Source: Bacteroidota bacterium (GTDB lineage: Bacteria; Bacteroidota; Bacteroidia; B-17B0; Aurantibacillaceae). From it: DNA of 34,641 nucleotides. Positions 8,030 through 17,570 of the stretch are shown here, piece after piece. The first letter of the stretch is position 1. Each line of letters begins with the position of its first letter. Where the stretch lies: positions 1-34,641 of the forward strand of contig JABDCR010000029.1 of NCBI GenBank assembly GCA_013288015.1, written 5' to 3'. The translations under genes were made by a program, and so were the position numbers. The notes beneath the pieces are model-generated. The model had not been told where the DNA came from. It was given only the letters and a program-made list of their open reading frames with translations, and ran no database searches.

Positions 8030-9490
8030 ATGAGGAGATTTTTACCTTTTACACTTTTATTTATTAACCATTTTTTTATTTCTGCACAGAACATAGACTC
8101 GCTTTGGCGAGTTTATAATGATAAAGCACAGGTGGACACCAATCGACTTAAAGCCATTAACATTATTGCTTGGAGTTATAATGGCAGCAAACCTGATACC
8201 GCTATATTATTAGCACAACAAGAAGTGCAATTAGCCATACAAACCCAACAAAAAAAATACGAAGCATTAGCCTATAGCGCTATTGGTATTTCATTTAATA
8301 CTAAAGAAAATCATACTAAAGCACTGGAGTTTTTTTTTAAATCCTTAAAAATAAGAGAAGATCTTAAAGATAAAACCGGGATGGCGAATTGTTATAATAG
8401 AATTAGAAGTGTTTATCAAAGTCAATCTAACTATCCTAAAGCTTTGGATTTTTGTTTAAAAGATTTAAAATTAAGAGAAGAAATGGCCGATAAAAAAGGG
8501 ATGAGTAATTGCTATTTAAATATAGCTGCCATTTATAATGTCCAATCAATGTTTGAAAAGGCTATCGAAAATTTTTTAAAGGCTTTGAAATCATCGGAAG
8601 AAATAGGTAACAAAATTGGCATGGCCGACTGCTATAATAACATGGGGACTGTTTATTATGGTCAATTAAATTATCCGAAAGCTATAGAAAATCAATTAAA
8701 AGCTTTAAAAATAAGGGAAGAAATAGGCGATAAAAAATTACTTGCAGCAAGCTACACCAATATAGGGCTTATATATGTTGATCAATCTGATTATACTAAA
8801 GCCTTACAATACTATTTAAAAGCTTTACAGTTAAAAAAAGAAACAGGTGATAAACAAGGCATAGATATTTGTTTTGGCAATTTAGGTGAGTTATATAGTA
8901 AGCAAGCAAACTATAAATTAGCAATAGCATATATTGATTCATCTTTACAAATAAGTAAAAGCATTGAAGATACAGAGGGAGAACAGTATGCGTATGAAAA
9001 CCTGGCCATAGTATATAGTAAAATAGGCAAGTATAAAGAAGCGTACGAAAATCATGTAAAATTTAAAGCTTTAACGGATAGTATTTTTAATGAAGATAAT
9101 AGCAAACAGCTTGGCGATTTAAAAACGCAGTTTGAGGTGGAGAAAAAAGAAGCTGAACTAAAAATAAAAGCGGAGGCAGAACAAGAAAAATTAAAAGCTG
9201 TTGCATTAGAAGAAAATAAAAGGCAGCAGGTTATTATAGCATCGGTAGCGGGTGTGTTGGTTGTTGTACTTATATTCTCGCTATTTTTATATAAACGTTT
9301 TAAGATAACTGAAAGGCAAAAAGGCATTATTGAAAAACAAAAACAACGCGTAGATGAAGCCTACGAAATGTTGCACGAAAAGAATAAAGAAGTGATGGAC
9401 AGCATACATTACGCTAAACGAATACAAACTGCTTTAATTACACCGGAAAAATATATTGAAACCGTTTTAAAAAAATTGATGAAAAATTAG
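8030..9490 (+). CDS. TPR-repeat membrane protein, effectorless sensor paralogue 6
   Basis: The product is 486 residues with a signal peptide (about 1-19, ending ISA before Q), DSLWRVYNDKAQVDTNR, and about seven TPR units over 75-345. The juxtamembrane region has EAYENHVKFKALTDSIFN and EVEKKEAELKIKAEAEQ. The membrane helix is near 401-421 (VIIASVAGVLVVVLIFSLF) and the coil ends SIHYAKRIQTALITPEKYIE. The TPEKY variant is closest to the PPEKY-like sequence that precedes the phosphatase domain in full-length SpoIIE-type relatives. The protein stops 10 residues later. It opens the second block of the array, after the minus-strand receiver and protease pair. Confidence 0.85.
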   Translation: MRRFLPFTLLFINHFFISAQNIDSLWRVYNDKAQVDTNRLKAINIIAWSYNGSKPDTAILLAQQEVQLAIQTQQKKYEALAYSAIGISFNTKENHTKALEFFFKSLKIREDLKDKTGMANCYNRIRSVYQSQSNYPKALDFCLKDLKLREEMADKKGMSNCYLNIAAIYNVQSMFEKAIENFLKALKSSEEIGNKIGMADCYNNMGTVYYGQLNYPKAIENQLKALKIREEIGDKKLLAASYTNIGLIYVDQSDYTKALQYYLKALQLKKETGDKQGIDICFGNLGELYSKQANYKLAIAYIDSSLQISKSIEDTEGEQYAYENLAIVYSKIGKYKEAYENHVKFKALTDSIFNEDNSKQLGDLKTQFEVEKKEAELKIKAEAEQEKLKAVALEENKRQQVIIASVAGVLVVVLIFSLFLYKRFKITERQKGIIEKQKQRVDEAYEMLHEKNKEVMDSIHYAKRIQTALITPEKYIETVLKKLMKN

Positions 9491-9493
9491 TTG

Positions 9494-10969
9494 ATGAGAA
9501 AAATTATTTATATAATTTTTATTTCTTGTTTCATTCCTTGTATTTGCATTGCGCAAAATATAAATTCGCTTTGGAAGGTTTATAAGGATAAAAGTCTGGC
9601 AGATACTAGTAGATTAAGAGCTATACAAATCATTTCGTTTAATCTACGAAACAGCAACCCCGACACTGCCATTATTTTAGCTGTGCAGCAATTAAAAATG
9701 ATTGGCGGCTTTGCGCCAGAAAAGAGGAAAAAATGGGAAGCTTTTGCTTACAGTATTATAGGAACAGCTTATGATACGAAAGGGAATTATGCTAAAGCGT
9801 TAGAATATTATTTTAAGGGATTACAATTAGATGAAGAGCGCGGCGATAAAAAAGGTATAAGCTCGTGCTTTAATAATATTGGCAATATATATAAAAATCA
9901 ATCGAACTATTTGCAGGCACTGGATTATTATTTGAAATCGTTAAAGCTACAGGAAGAATTAGGCGATAAACCAGCAACTGCAAATACGTATATGAACATA
10001 GGCATTGTGTATTCTTTTCAAGGGGTTTACGCTATGGCTTTAGAACATTATTTAAAGGCCTTACGAATTAATGAAGAAATTAAGGACAAAGAAGGTTTAG
10101 GGAATTGCTATGGAAATATTGGAGCCGTTTATTTTAATACGGCTAATTACCCTAAAGCGTTAGAGTGTTTTTTAAACTCGTTACATATACGAGAGGAAAT
10201 TAAAGACATACAAGGCATTGGAAATTGCTATGGAAATATTGGGGCTATTTATAAAGAGCAAATGAAATTTAATGAGGCGCTTAGCTATTTTTTGAAAGAT
10301 TTAAAAGTTTGCGAAGATGTTGGCGACAAACAAGGCAAAGGAGTTTGCTATGGCAACTTAAGCAGCTTATATAATGAACTAGCTAATTATAAATTGGCTT
10401 TACTATATAGCGACTCTGAATTGGTAGTATGTAATGAAATTGGCGACATTGATGGAATACGTGAAGCTTATGAAAATTTAGCCAATGCTTACAGCAAAAC
10501 AAACCGTTATAAAGAAGCCTACGAAAACCATGTAAAATTTAAAGCTTTAACCGATAGTATTTTTAATACAGAGAACAGCAAACAGCTTGGCGATATGAAA
10601 ACTAAGTTTGAAATAGAAAAAAAAGAGGCTGAATTAAAAGTGAAAGCGGAATTTGAACAAGATAAATTAAAAGCCATTGCGCGTGAAGAAAAGAAAAGGC
10701 AACAAGTTATTATAGCATCGGTGGCAGGTGTGTTGGTGGTTGTACTTATGTTTTCGTTGTTTTTATATAAACGTTTTAAAGTAACTGAAAGACAAAAAAC
10801 AATTATAGAACAGCAAAAGCAACGAGTTGATGAAGCCTATGCTATGTTACATGAAAGAAACAAAGAAGTAATGGATAGCATTTATTATGCCCGCAGAATA
10901 CAAAGGGCTTTAATTACTTCGGAAAAATATATAGAGAATGCTTTTAAAAGATTAATGAAGGGTAAATGA
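9494..10969 (+). CDS. TPR-repeat membrane protein, effectorless sensor paralogue 7
   Basis: The ATG at 9494 is preferred over the TTG at 9491 because it gives MRKIIYIIFISCF, a standard signal peptide start (cleavage near CIA-Q). The product is 491 residues: DSLWKVYKDKSLADTSR segment, about seven TPR units over 85-350, EAYENHVKFKALTDSIFN, a charged coil, a membrane helix near 405-426 and a tail ending SIYYARRIQRALITSEKYIE. It starts 3 bases after the preceding stop and probably shares its transcript. It closes the array and converges on the small lipoprotein gene at 11042. No output domain is present. Confidence 0.85.
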   Translation: MRKIIYIIFISCFIPCICIAQNINSLWKVYKDKSLADTSRLRAIQIISFNLRNSNPDTAIILAVQQLKMIGGFAPEKRKKWEAFAYSIIGTAYDTKGNYAKALEYYFKGLQLDEERGDKKGISSCFNNIGNIYKNQSNYLQALDYYLKSLKLQEELGDKPATANTYMNIGIVYSFQGVYAMALEHYLKALRINEEIKDKEGLGNCYGNIGAVYFNTANYPKALECFLNSLHIREEIKDIQGIGNCYGNIGAIYKEQMKFNEALSYFLKDLKVCEDVGDKQGKGVCYGNLSSLYNELANYKLALLYSDSELVVCNEIGDIDGIREAYENLANAYSKTNRYKEAYENHVKFKALTDSIFNTENSKQLGDMKTKFEIEKKEAELKVKAEFEQDKLKAIAREEKKRQQVIIASVAGVLVVVLMFSLFLYKRFKVTERQKTIIEQQKQRVDEAYAMLHERNKEVMDSIYYARRIQRALITSEKYIENAFKRLMKGK

Positions 10970-10995
10970 TTATTTACATTTGTGAACCCGTGTGG

Positions 10996-11032
10996 CTTGT
11001 AACGGATAACCCGACGCTGTAAGCAGAACGTC
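10996..11032 (-). repeat. Extragenic structured repeat, family 1, short divergent copy
   Basis: The block CTTG-N8-AACCCGACG has the same length and fixed positions as CTTG-N8-AGCCCGACG in the copies at 19859 and 29740. It continues with a shorter hairpin (CTG, loop TAAG, CAG) flanked by GACG and AACGTC, which pair around a two-base bulge. It ends 9 bases from the stop of the minus-strand gene at 11042, the same placement as the other copies. The left arm is not recognisable. Confidence 0.5.
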
Positions 11033-11041
11033 AAAAAAAAT

Positions 11042-11407
11042 TTATTGTTTTTTAATATTTGAAATTTGTGCAGGGATGCCTTTGTGACATCCTTTTGGGT
11101 TGTGTATGCGGAGGACATGGTAAGTGAAGGATATTTTTAAACCATCAACGTCAAAATTTTCGAGAGGGGTTGCGGGAATTAAAAAGAGGGTGTCGATGTT
11201 TATGGGAGTACAAATTACAACCGTTTCGCAACCTTGTGATTTGTATTTGTGAGATACAATGCCTTGTTTTTGTATGGGATGAACAGATGTATCATCAAAA
11301 GCCGGTGGGGCTGTGTTTGTTTGTTTTGATTTGCAGGCGGTAAAAAAAACAAAAAAACAAACTGCTATTGCATAAATAACAGTTTGTTTTACTTTTTTAT
11401 TTATCAT
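11042..11407 (-). CDS. Small lipoprotein of unknown function
   Basis: This 121-residue protein has a lipoprotein signal (hydrophobic stretch 9-23, then TACKSKQ, cysteine about 25). The mature part carries GCETVVICTPINIDTLFLIP, then LENFDVDGLKISFTYHVLR and a second cysteine in NPKGCHKGIPAQ. The two cysteines could form a disulfide. I do not recognise a named family, although the GC...DGL.I.F.Y..LR...GC pattern suggests a conserved periplasmic module. It starts 16 bases after the T9SS gene at 11424 and is probably its operon partner. Confidence 0.7.
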   Translation of the reverse strand: MINKKVKQTVIYAIAVCFFVFFTACKSKQTNTAPPAFDDTSVHPIQKQGIVSHKYKSQGCETVVICTPINIDTLFLIPATPLENFDVDGLKISFTYHVLRIHNPKGCHKGIPAQISNIKKQ

Positions 11408-11423
11408 AAAACGCTTTAGAAAC

Positions 11424-13301
11424 TTACTGGATAGGTACTTTTATAACCCGTTGAAAATTATTGTTACCCAAGCGAATATAATATATACCCTTTGCCAAAT
11501 CGAAAACGTTTATGCTGGTTTCGGTTGTGTTTAGAACCGGGTTAAGTGATTTGGTGCTGATTAATCTTCCTTCTAAATTATAAAGACTAATTTCTACCAT
11601 ATCGTTTGCCGGAAGATTAGTTGCTTTTACATTTAACTGATTACCCGATTGGAATGCGGTTAGTGTTGTTGTGTTTGTTTTAATTGTACTGATGCCCGTT
11701 GTACCACAAGTTGCTGTTGGAACCTGAAATGAAAATATACGTGTGTTTAATGAATTACCTGCGCCTATATATTGGTTGGTATGCCAAAAAGTAATTCCAT
11801 CAGCAGGGTCGACAGAGGTGTGTGAGTAATCGCCCCAACGGCTATCACTTGTCCAAGAAGAAGAACCTGCAATGGCCACTTTTTCGGTAACAGACATGAT
11901 ACCACTGCTATCGCATTTGTTACGCCCTGTGTAACGAATGCCGGGATAAACAGCCGTAGGTGCAGAAACAGAATAAGCTAAACCAATGCTTCCGTTTTGA
12001 TCCATAGCAATAGCCGGATTCCAACGGCTAACACCATCGGCAGGCGAATAAGTGCCTTGCTGAAAAATATTCCATTTACTTGTTGTGGTATCCTGACGTA
12101 ATTCGTACCACCTGATACCACCCACACGTGTTGTGCTACTACCTGTGTTAACTACATGGCTCATTACAGCGGCATTATATGTGCCCCAACGCAGATAAGG
12201 GATGCGGTAAGAGAAAAAGCCATCAAGTGCATCGACTTTTCTTGTGGTGCCCGGTTGCGAAATATCTTTTTCGGTACCACCTGTAAAATATGAATTGAAA
12301 GCTTGCGGGGTAAGTGTATCGCTAGGAGCCATAGTACCTGATTTGCTTGTCCAATTGGCCGTAATTTTTTGAATAAAAATTTTATCGGAAAAACCTGCAC
12401 CCCAATTATCATCCGTAAAATAAAATAAATATTGCGGAGAGCCATACGGTGGTAACTGACCATCGGCATACAAGGTTTGCGGACAAAAGAAACCACCGCT
12501 GTTACTTGTATTAGGATCTGATACGGATGGTATAACAATAAAGCCTGCAGTTGTATCGCCAACTAACATTTTTGCGCGCTCGTAAACGGTTACTTTTTGA
12601 TTGCTGCAATTACAAGTTTCGTAATAACCATCAGACCAAATAGAATATTTTGGATAATCGGCATAATCACTTGCATCAGGCGTAAAGGTGTATAAGTAAT
12701 AAGCACCTGTTGGGTCGGCAGTTTGTGAAACAGCAAATAACAGTGTAGTACAATTGCCACCACCCGGACAAAGAAACTCAGTAATTACCCAGCGGTCGGC
12801 AAACTTATCGTACATAACAACAGGGTCGCCATCATCTAAGGAGTTGGGAAACAATGTTGCTAAATCAATAGCGGCCGTTAAGGCAGTACCTGTTTTATCG
12901 AACACCTGATAATTACTATTTACTGCCTGCACATAATGATTAGGACCAACCATGCCGTTGGGATCTAATGGGTCGTAACCACCTTGACTATTTGTACCAT
13001 CTACATTTACCGTAGTACTTAAAGGCGCATGTGTGCCTTGCTCTCTTTGCACAATTGGGTCTTCGCTAAAAGGCACAGTAGATGGTTGTTTCCAAAGACG
13101 TTTTCTTTCAGCATCTTTTGCTTCTTGGTGTACGCCTATTTTTTTAATGGCAGGATGCTCTTTAGCCAACTCCCTTAAAGGACGAGAAAGCTTAAAGCTG
13201 GTGCATTGCTTAAAATAAGAACCATCTGCATTGCGAATTTCTTTCTGCGCAAAAATTGGCATGATGATTAAAATATGAAATGCTACTATTAATTTTTTCA
13301 T
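11424..13301 (-). CDS. Secreted T9SS cargo protein, propeller-like
   Basis: The start at 13301 (MKKLIVAFHILIIMPIFAQ, a clear signal peptide) is preferred to the ATG two codons upstream. The product is about 625 residues. The central part (about 100-530) has PNHYVQAVNSNYQVFDKTG, DPVVMYDKFADRWVITEF and later WNPAIAMDQNGSIGLAYS and WGDYSHTSVDPADG segments, which look like a secreted beta-propeller with sialidase-like fold elements; no catalytic set is identified. The last about 75 residues form a T9SS type A sorting domain (MVEISLYNLEGRLIS, KGIYYIRLGNNNFQRVIKV). It is therefore expected to cross the outer membrane by the PorSS/T9SS route. It lies 37 bases downstream of the 13339-17436 gene. Confidence 0.75.
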   Translation of the reverse strand: MKKLIVAFHILIIMPIFAQKEIRNADGSYFKQCTSFKLSRPLRELAKEHPAIKKIGVHQEAKDAERKRLWKQPSTVPFSEDPIVQREQGTHAPLSTTVNVDGTNSQGGYDPLDPNGMVGPNHYVQAVNSNYQVFDKTGTALTAAIDLATLFPNSLDDGDPVVMYDKFADRWVITEFLCPGGGNCTTLLFAVSQTADPTGAYYLYTFTPDASDYADYPKYSIWSDGYYETCNCSNQKVTVYERAKMLVGDTTAGFIVIPSVSDPNTSNSGGFFCPQTLYADGQLPPYGSPQYLFYFTDDNWGAGFSDKIFIQKITANWTSKSGTMAPSDTLTPQAFNSYFTGGTEKDISQPGTTRKVDALDGFFSYRIPYLRWGTYNAAVMSHVVNTGSSTTRVGGIRWYELRQDTTTSKWNIFQQGTYSPADGVSRWNPAIAMDQNGSIGLAYSVSAPTAVYPGIRYTGRNKCDSSGIMSVTEKVAIAGSSSWTSDSRWGDYSHTSVDPADGITFWHTNQYIGAGNSLNTRIFSFQVPTATCGTTGISTIKTNTTTLTAFQSGNQLNVKATNLPANDMVEISLYNLEGRLISTKSLNPVLNTTETSINVFDLAKGIYYIRLGNNNFQRVIKVPIQ

Positions 13302-13338
13302 ACACATATATTATTGTTGTTTGTATCTACTCAAAAAA

Positions 13339-16300
13339 TTACTGAATAATTATTTTGGTTACCAGTTTATTTTTTTGTGATTGTATGGTAAGTGAATAAA
13401 CACCTTTAGCCTCGTTGGTAAGGTTTATGTTTTTTAAACCACCTGTTTGTATTTTATCTGTATAGATAATTTGGCTTAAAGCGTTTCGCACCTCAACTAC
13501 ATATGTATCTGTATTTCCTTCGGGAACTTCAATTACAAAAGATCCGTTGTTTGGATTTGGATATACTGCAATAGGATGTTGCGTTAATTTATCTATACCG
13601 GCGCATGTGCTAGATATAACAAGGTGTACAGCATTATTAACACAACCATTGGCATCGGTACCAGAAACTACATATGTTGTATTTGCTGTTGGTGTTGCTG
13701 TAACACTTGCACCGTTTACGCTGCTTAATGTAGCTGCAGGACTCCAGCTATATGTAACTGCACCTGATGAGTTAAGCACTGTTGAAGAACCTGTACAAAC
13801 TGTATCGGGTGAAGCTGTTAATGTAATTACAGGTAGAGCATAAACACCTACAGAAACTGTTGTGGTACTTTTACATGAAGCACTTACACCTGTTAATGTA
13901 TATACAGTTGCTGCGTTTACAGTTGGTGTATAATTGGCTGCCGGATGTGGGCCGGGAACCCAAGTATATGTTGTAGCACCACTTGCTGAAAGTATAACGT
14001 GCTGCCCCGTACAAACAGTTGATGCAGATGTAGTAACTGATAATGTTGGTGCAGCATTTACCATAACAGTTTGTGTGCTTGGCGTACTTGAACCCTGTGC
14101 ATTAGTAGCAATTAATGTAACTGAGAAAGTACCTGAAGTTGAGTAAGAAACAACAGGATTTTGACTGGTTGATGTGGGCGGTGTTGCACCCGGGAAAGAC
14201 CAAGACCATGAAGTTGGCGTGTTGGTTGATTGATCGTTGAAGGTGGCATTTTGTCCGCTACAAATAGCTACTGTATTTGAAAACACGGCTACAGGAGGGT
14301 TATTGCTATTAGCACCTATAATATTTATATTATCTACATAAATGGCTTGGCCATAATGCCCTCGGTTTTGAAAGGATATCATTACATTACTCATACCCGC
14401 ATAAGCGTTTAACGAAACAGTATCGGTACGCCATTGTGATGCTGTTGGTATAAATATGGAAGGAGTATCGTTAGGTGCAGTTGCTAAAGTTACGCCACCT
14501 TTTACATAAAGTTGTGTGTAAGTTAAACCGCAATCGGTTGATATCATAACGGCTAAACTATCACTATATGTATTACTATATTGAGAGTAGGCTACATCGA
14601 AAAATAATTTAGCCTGAGTAAGTCCTGAAAAATCATATTTAGGGGCACGCATTTCATCGCGTGTGCCTGAAGCATCCTGGCTATAATTATCGTAAAACAT
14701 AGATGCTGTACTATTTCTACCTACTGTGGTACTTTGTGCCCAAACTTTACCATCGCCTGAGGCATCATAATTTTGCCAGTTTGTTGGAGGGAATGTTGCA
14801 CCCTGAAAACCTTCTACCAAAGGTAACACGCTTATTGGCGACACAGTTATGTATAATGTTTTAGTTACTGTGTTGCCCCCATTTGCATTGGTTGCTGTTA
14901 ATGAAACACTATATGTGCCCGGTGTGTTATAAACTACAGCAGGGTTTTGCACGTTTGAAGTAGCAGGCGTTCCGCTTTGGAAAGTCCAGCTCCAAGAAGT
15001 TGGTGTGAAAGATGATAAATCGGTATAATTAACCGTCATGCTTGGGCAAATAAATGTTTTATCGGAAGTGAAATTTGCTATAGGAGCTTGTGTACCGTTG
15101 TTAAACAAATCGGCTTCCCACACACCACGTCCGAAAGTTGCCGCACGAACTTTACCCAGCGGATAAAAAATTTGTAAATCGCGAACAGAAACATTTGGAA
15201 GACCAGCACTGTATAAGCCCCAAGTGCTTGTAAGAGAATCGCGGTAATAAATGCCTACATCGCAACCAAGATACAAACCATCTTTAGTGCCATTCCAATA
15301 GGTAATGCAATTGGCCGGTAAGTTTGGTAAACCTGTAGAATAGTTTGCCCATGAAGTACCGCCGTTAGTAGAATTAAAAACTTTGTTACCTGAAGAATAA
15401 CCAGAGAAAGTTACCCATACACTATTAGGGTCTTTGTCTTCTACAGCCACCCAAGTCATTTGTGCACTGCCTACCGGTAAGGTTCCGGTAACGTTGGTCC
15501 AAGCAGTACCGCCGTTTGTTGTTTTATATAAGGTGTTACCTTGTATAACATAAATTACCTGCGGGTTTGATGGTGCAATGGCAAACTCAACAATAGAGTT
15601 TGAACCGCCCAGCGTTCCTAACTGAGTCCAAGCAGTACCCTGGTTAGTTGATTTAAAAAGTTGCGAGTAACCACAATAAATTGTGTTAGCTGTTAAAGGG
15701 TCTTGGTGAATTGGGGTTACCCAAGCACCAGTACCAGTAAGCCCTGTTGTAATTGCTGTCCAAGAACCGCCGCCATTAGTTGTACGGTTTAATGAGCCTT
15801 GATACTGTTCGCCGTACATAACCTGATTGTTACTCCAATCAATAAAACAATCCATGCCGTCGCCACCCATTGTTTGCGACCAGCCACCGCCATAAATATT
15901 TGTACCATTATCCTGATGACCTGTGATAGCTAAACTATATGTGGTTTTAGAATTACCAATTTTATAAATTTCGGCAATGTTCATGTTGCCATTTACAGCG
16001 TTCCAAGTAGAGCCACTATTTGTTGTAACAAATATACCACCATCGGTACCGGCGTAAATTGTTGTGCCATTTTGATAAATTAAATCGTGTATATCGGCAT
16101 GCGCATAAGGAGCGCCAGAACCTGTCCATTGTGCAAATAACGACCAGTTTGTACCAGCGTTAGTTGTGCGCCAAATGTTTACACCACCCACAACCACTTC
16201 GTTTGCATTAGTTGGAGAAGCTGCAATAGATAATGTGTACCAGCCTTGTCCGCCTGTATCGTTACCGGCACTTGCCCAACCCAGTAAGTTAGGTGTAGTT

Positions 16301-17436
16301 GCCATTGATGTAAATGAAGTACCTGAATTAGTTGATTGATAAAATGCATAAAAACCATCGTTTGATGCACTACTACCTACTACATAAACAAAAGCCGCGT
16401 TAGCAGGTGTAACTGCAATGGCCAATCTATCGCAATTACCCGATGTAGCTATACCGGTTGTTACTGCATTAAAAGAAGCACCGCCATTTGTTGATTTAAA
16501 GAAAGTAGTTGTAACACCATATATAGTTGTAGTGTCGTTTGGTTTATATTCGATATCGGTAAAAGAACCTGCCTGCACTGTACCCCACGAAGTACCACCA
16601 TTGGTTGACCTTAGTAAACCAATTGTTGTTGCAGCAAATATTACATTTTTGTTTAAAGGGTTAATTAGCATTTTATAAATTTTGCGCCCTTGTGAAACCT
16701 GCCAAGTTAAACCTGTAGCAGCCCAAGTGCTACCACCGTTGGTTGATTTTAAAACACCTATACTATATGAATCTCCTGCGTCGCCATCACCAGTTGCCAT
16801 GTACATATTTTGCGAATTTGTTGGATCGAAAACCACATCAGAGTTTCCGATAACACCAAGCTGATCGGTGTTGGTTGTCCAAGCACCACCGCTGTTAGCA
16901 GTGTTCCATAAACCACCATCGGGTGTACAAATCCAAATGCCGGTTGTAGTAGACGGAGCGAAACGCACTGCATTTATACGCCCTGCATTACCACCTGTTG
17001 GGTCGCCAAAAGGACCAATTGCTTGCCAAGTAGCAGATTGTGTAGACGAGGTTTGATTAGTACCATTGGTACGGTTTTGAGCAGCGCCATTTTCTGCCTG
17101 ATATTTTAAAAACTCATCGTAAGAACGAGAAGCCTGTGTTTTATCTCCGGTAGGATATACGCGAGGTTCCATGTAGGACTCCCAACGTTTAAAAAGTTCG
17201 TAGCCTGCCAACTCTTGCTCCTCTTCGCCTCCCACTTTCATACGACCTTCGGCTTTTTCTTTACGCTCTTCGTTAAGTTGACGTTGGTGTTTTTTAAAAT
17301 ACTTAGTTAAACGCTTTTGGGTTTGATAAAAATCTTCATTCGGGTTAGCGAAATCCAATTTACTATTTTGTGCTTGTACTGTTATGTATGAGCTAACTAG
17401 TAGCAAGCATACAATTTTTTGTAAAAGTGTTTTCAT
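13339..17436 (-). CDS. Large multidomain T9SS cargo: BNR/Asp-box propeller, PKD, adhesin-like and Ig-like domains
   Basis: The product is 1365 residues. It has a signal peptide (about 1-22, TVQAQ) and a charged propeptide-like region to about 130. A long block of BNR/Asp-box repeats (STNGGSTWA, STNGGTSWG, TTNSGSTWN) covers about 135-770, followed by a PKD domain at about 780-865. Next comes a cleaved-adhesin/choice-of-anchor-J-like domain (VEGFQGATFPPTNWQNYD to AIYVDNINIIG) at about 870-1040, a second PKD at about 1047-1125 and two Ig-like repeats (VCTGQ..., VCTGSS...) to about 1275. A T9SS sorting domain (IAVYPNPNNGSF ... KGVYSLTIQS ... KIIIQ) runs from about 1287. It should be secreted and surface-attached. 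The PKD and Ig-like modules suggest binding or spacing; no glycosidase residues are claimed. Confidence 0.85.
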   Translation of the reverse strand: MKTLLQKIVCLLLVSSYITVQAQNSKLDFANPNEDFYQTQKRLTKYFKKHQRQLNEERKEKAEGRMKVGGEEEQELAGYELFKRWESYMEPRVYPTGDKTQASRSYDEFLKYQAENGAAQNRTNGTNQTSSTQSATWQAIGPFGDPTGGNAGRINAVRFAPSTTTGIWICTPDGGLWNTANSGGAWTTNTDQLGVIGNSDVVFDPTNSQNMYMATGDGDAGDSYSIGVLKSTNGGSTWAATGLTWQVSQGRKIYKMLINPLNKNVIFAATTIGLLRSTNGGTSWGTVQAGSFTDIEYKPNDTTTIYGVTTTFFKSTNGGASFNAVTTGIATSGNCDRLAIAVTPANAAFVYVVGSSASNDGFYAFYQSTNSGTSFTSMATTPNLLGWASAGNDTGGQGWYTLSIAASPTNANEVVVGGVNIWRTTNAGTNWSLFAQWTGSGAPYAHADIHDLIYQNGTTIYAGTDGGIFVTTNSGSTWNAVNGNMNIAEIYKIGNSKTTYSLAITGHQDNGTNIYGGGWSQTMGGDGMDCFIDWSNNQVMYGEQYQGSLNRTTNGGGSWTAITTGLTGTGAWVTPIHQDPLTANTIYCGYSQLFKSTNQGTAWTQLGTLGGSNSIVEFAIAPSNPQVIYVIQGNTLYKTTNGGTAWTNVTGTLPVGSAQMTWVAVEDKDPNSVWVTFSGYSSGNKVFNSTNGGTSWANYSTGLPNLPANCITYWNGTKDGLYLGCDVGIYYRDSLTSTWGLYSAGLPNVSVRDLQIFYPLGKVRAATFGRGVWEADLFNNGTQAPIANFTSDKTFICPSMTVNYTDLSSFTPTSWSWTFQSGTPATSNVQNPAVVYNTPGTYSVSLTATNANGGNTVTKTLYITVSPISVLPLVEGFQGATFPPTNWQNYDASGDGKVWAQSTTVGRNSTASMFYDNYSQDASGTRDEMRAPKYDFSGLTQAKLFFDVAYSQYSNTYSDSLAVMISTDCGLTYTQLYVKGGVTLATAPNDTPSIFIPTASQWRTDTVSLNAYAGMSNVMISFQNRGHYGQAIYVDNINIIGANSNNPPVAVFSNTVAICSGQNATFNDQSTNTPTSWSWSFPGATPPTSTSQNPVVSYSTSGTFSVTLIATNAQGSSTPSTQTVMVNAAPTLSVTTSASTVCTGQHVILSASGATTYTWVPGPHPAANYTPTVNAATVYTLTGVSASCKSTTTVSVGVYALPVITLTASPDTVCTGSSTVLNSSGAVTYSWSPAATLSSVNGASVTATPTANTTYVVSGTDANGCVNNAVHLVISSTCAGIDKLTQHPIAVYPNPNNGSFVIEVPEGNTDTYVVEVRNALSQIIYTDKIQTGGLKNINLTNEAKGVYSLTIQSQKNKLVTKIIIQ

Positions 17437-17548
17437 GAGTTAGAGTTGTGGTTTGGTTGTGGTGCAATAAAGAGAATTTTAGTTAAAAAAGAAAGGGTTT
17501 TAACTAAATAATTTTTAAATACTGAAGAAACTGTTAAAGCAGAGACTC

Positions 17549-17570
17549 AAAAAACCTTTTTTTAAGGTTT
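17549..17570 (-). terminator. Terminator overlapping a stop codon
   Basis: On the minus strand AAACCTT and AAGGTTT pair around an A-rich loop and run into a stretch of T. The stop codon of the 17562 gene lies inside the hairpin. It separates this gene from the T9SS gene that starts at 17436. Confidence 0.6.

Noticed and set aside
10996..11040. Hairpin near 11013 as a terminator
   Set aside because: The adjacent A-run lies on the wrong side for termination of the plus-strand gene, and on the minus strand the T-run precedes the hairpin; it fits the repeat family better.
13547..17056. Several open frames on the plus strand opposite the large T9SS gene
   Set aside because: They are antisense frames of a long repetitive coding sequence, lack starts in a sensible context and encode no recognisable domains.
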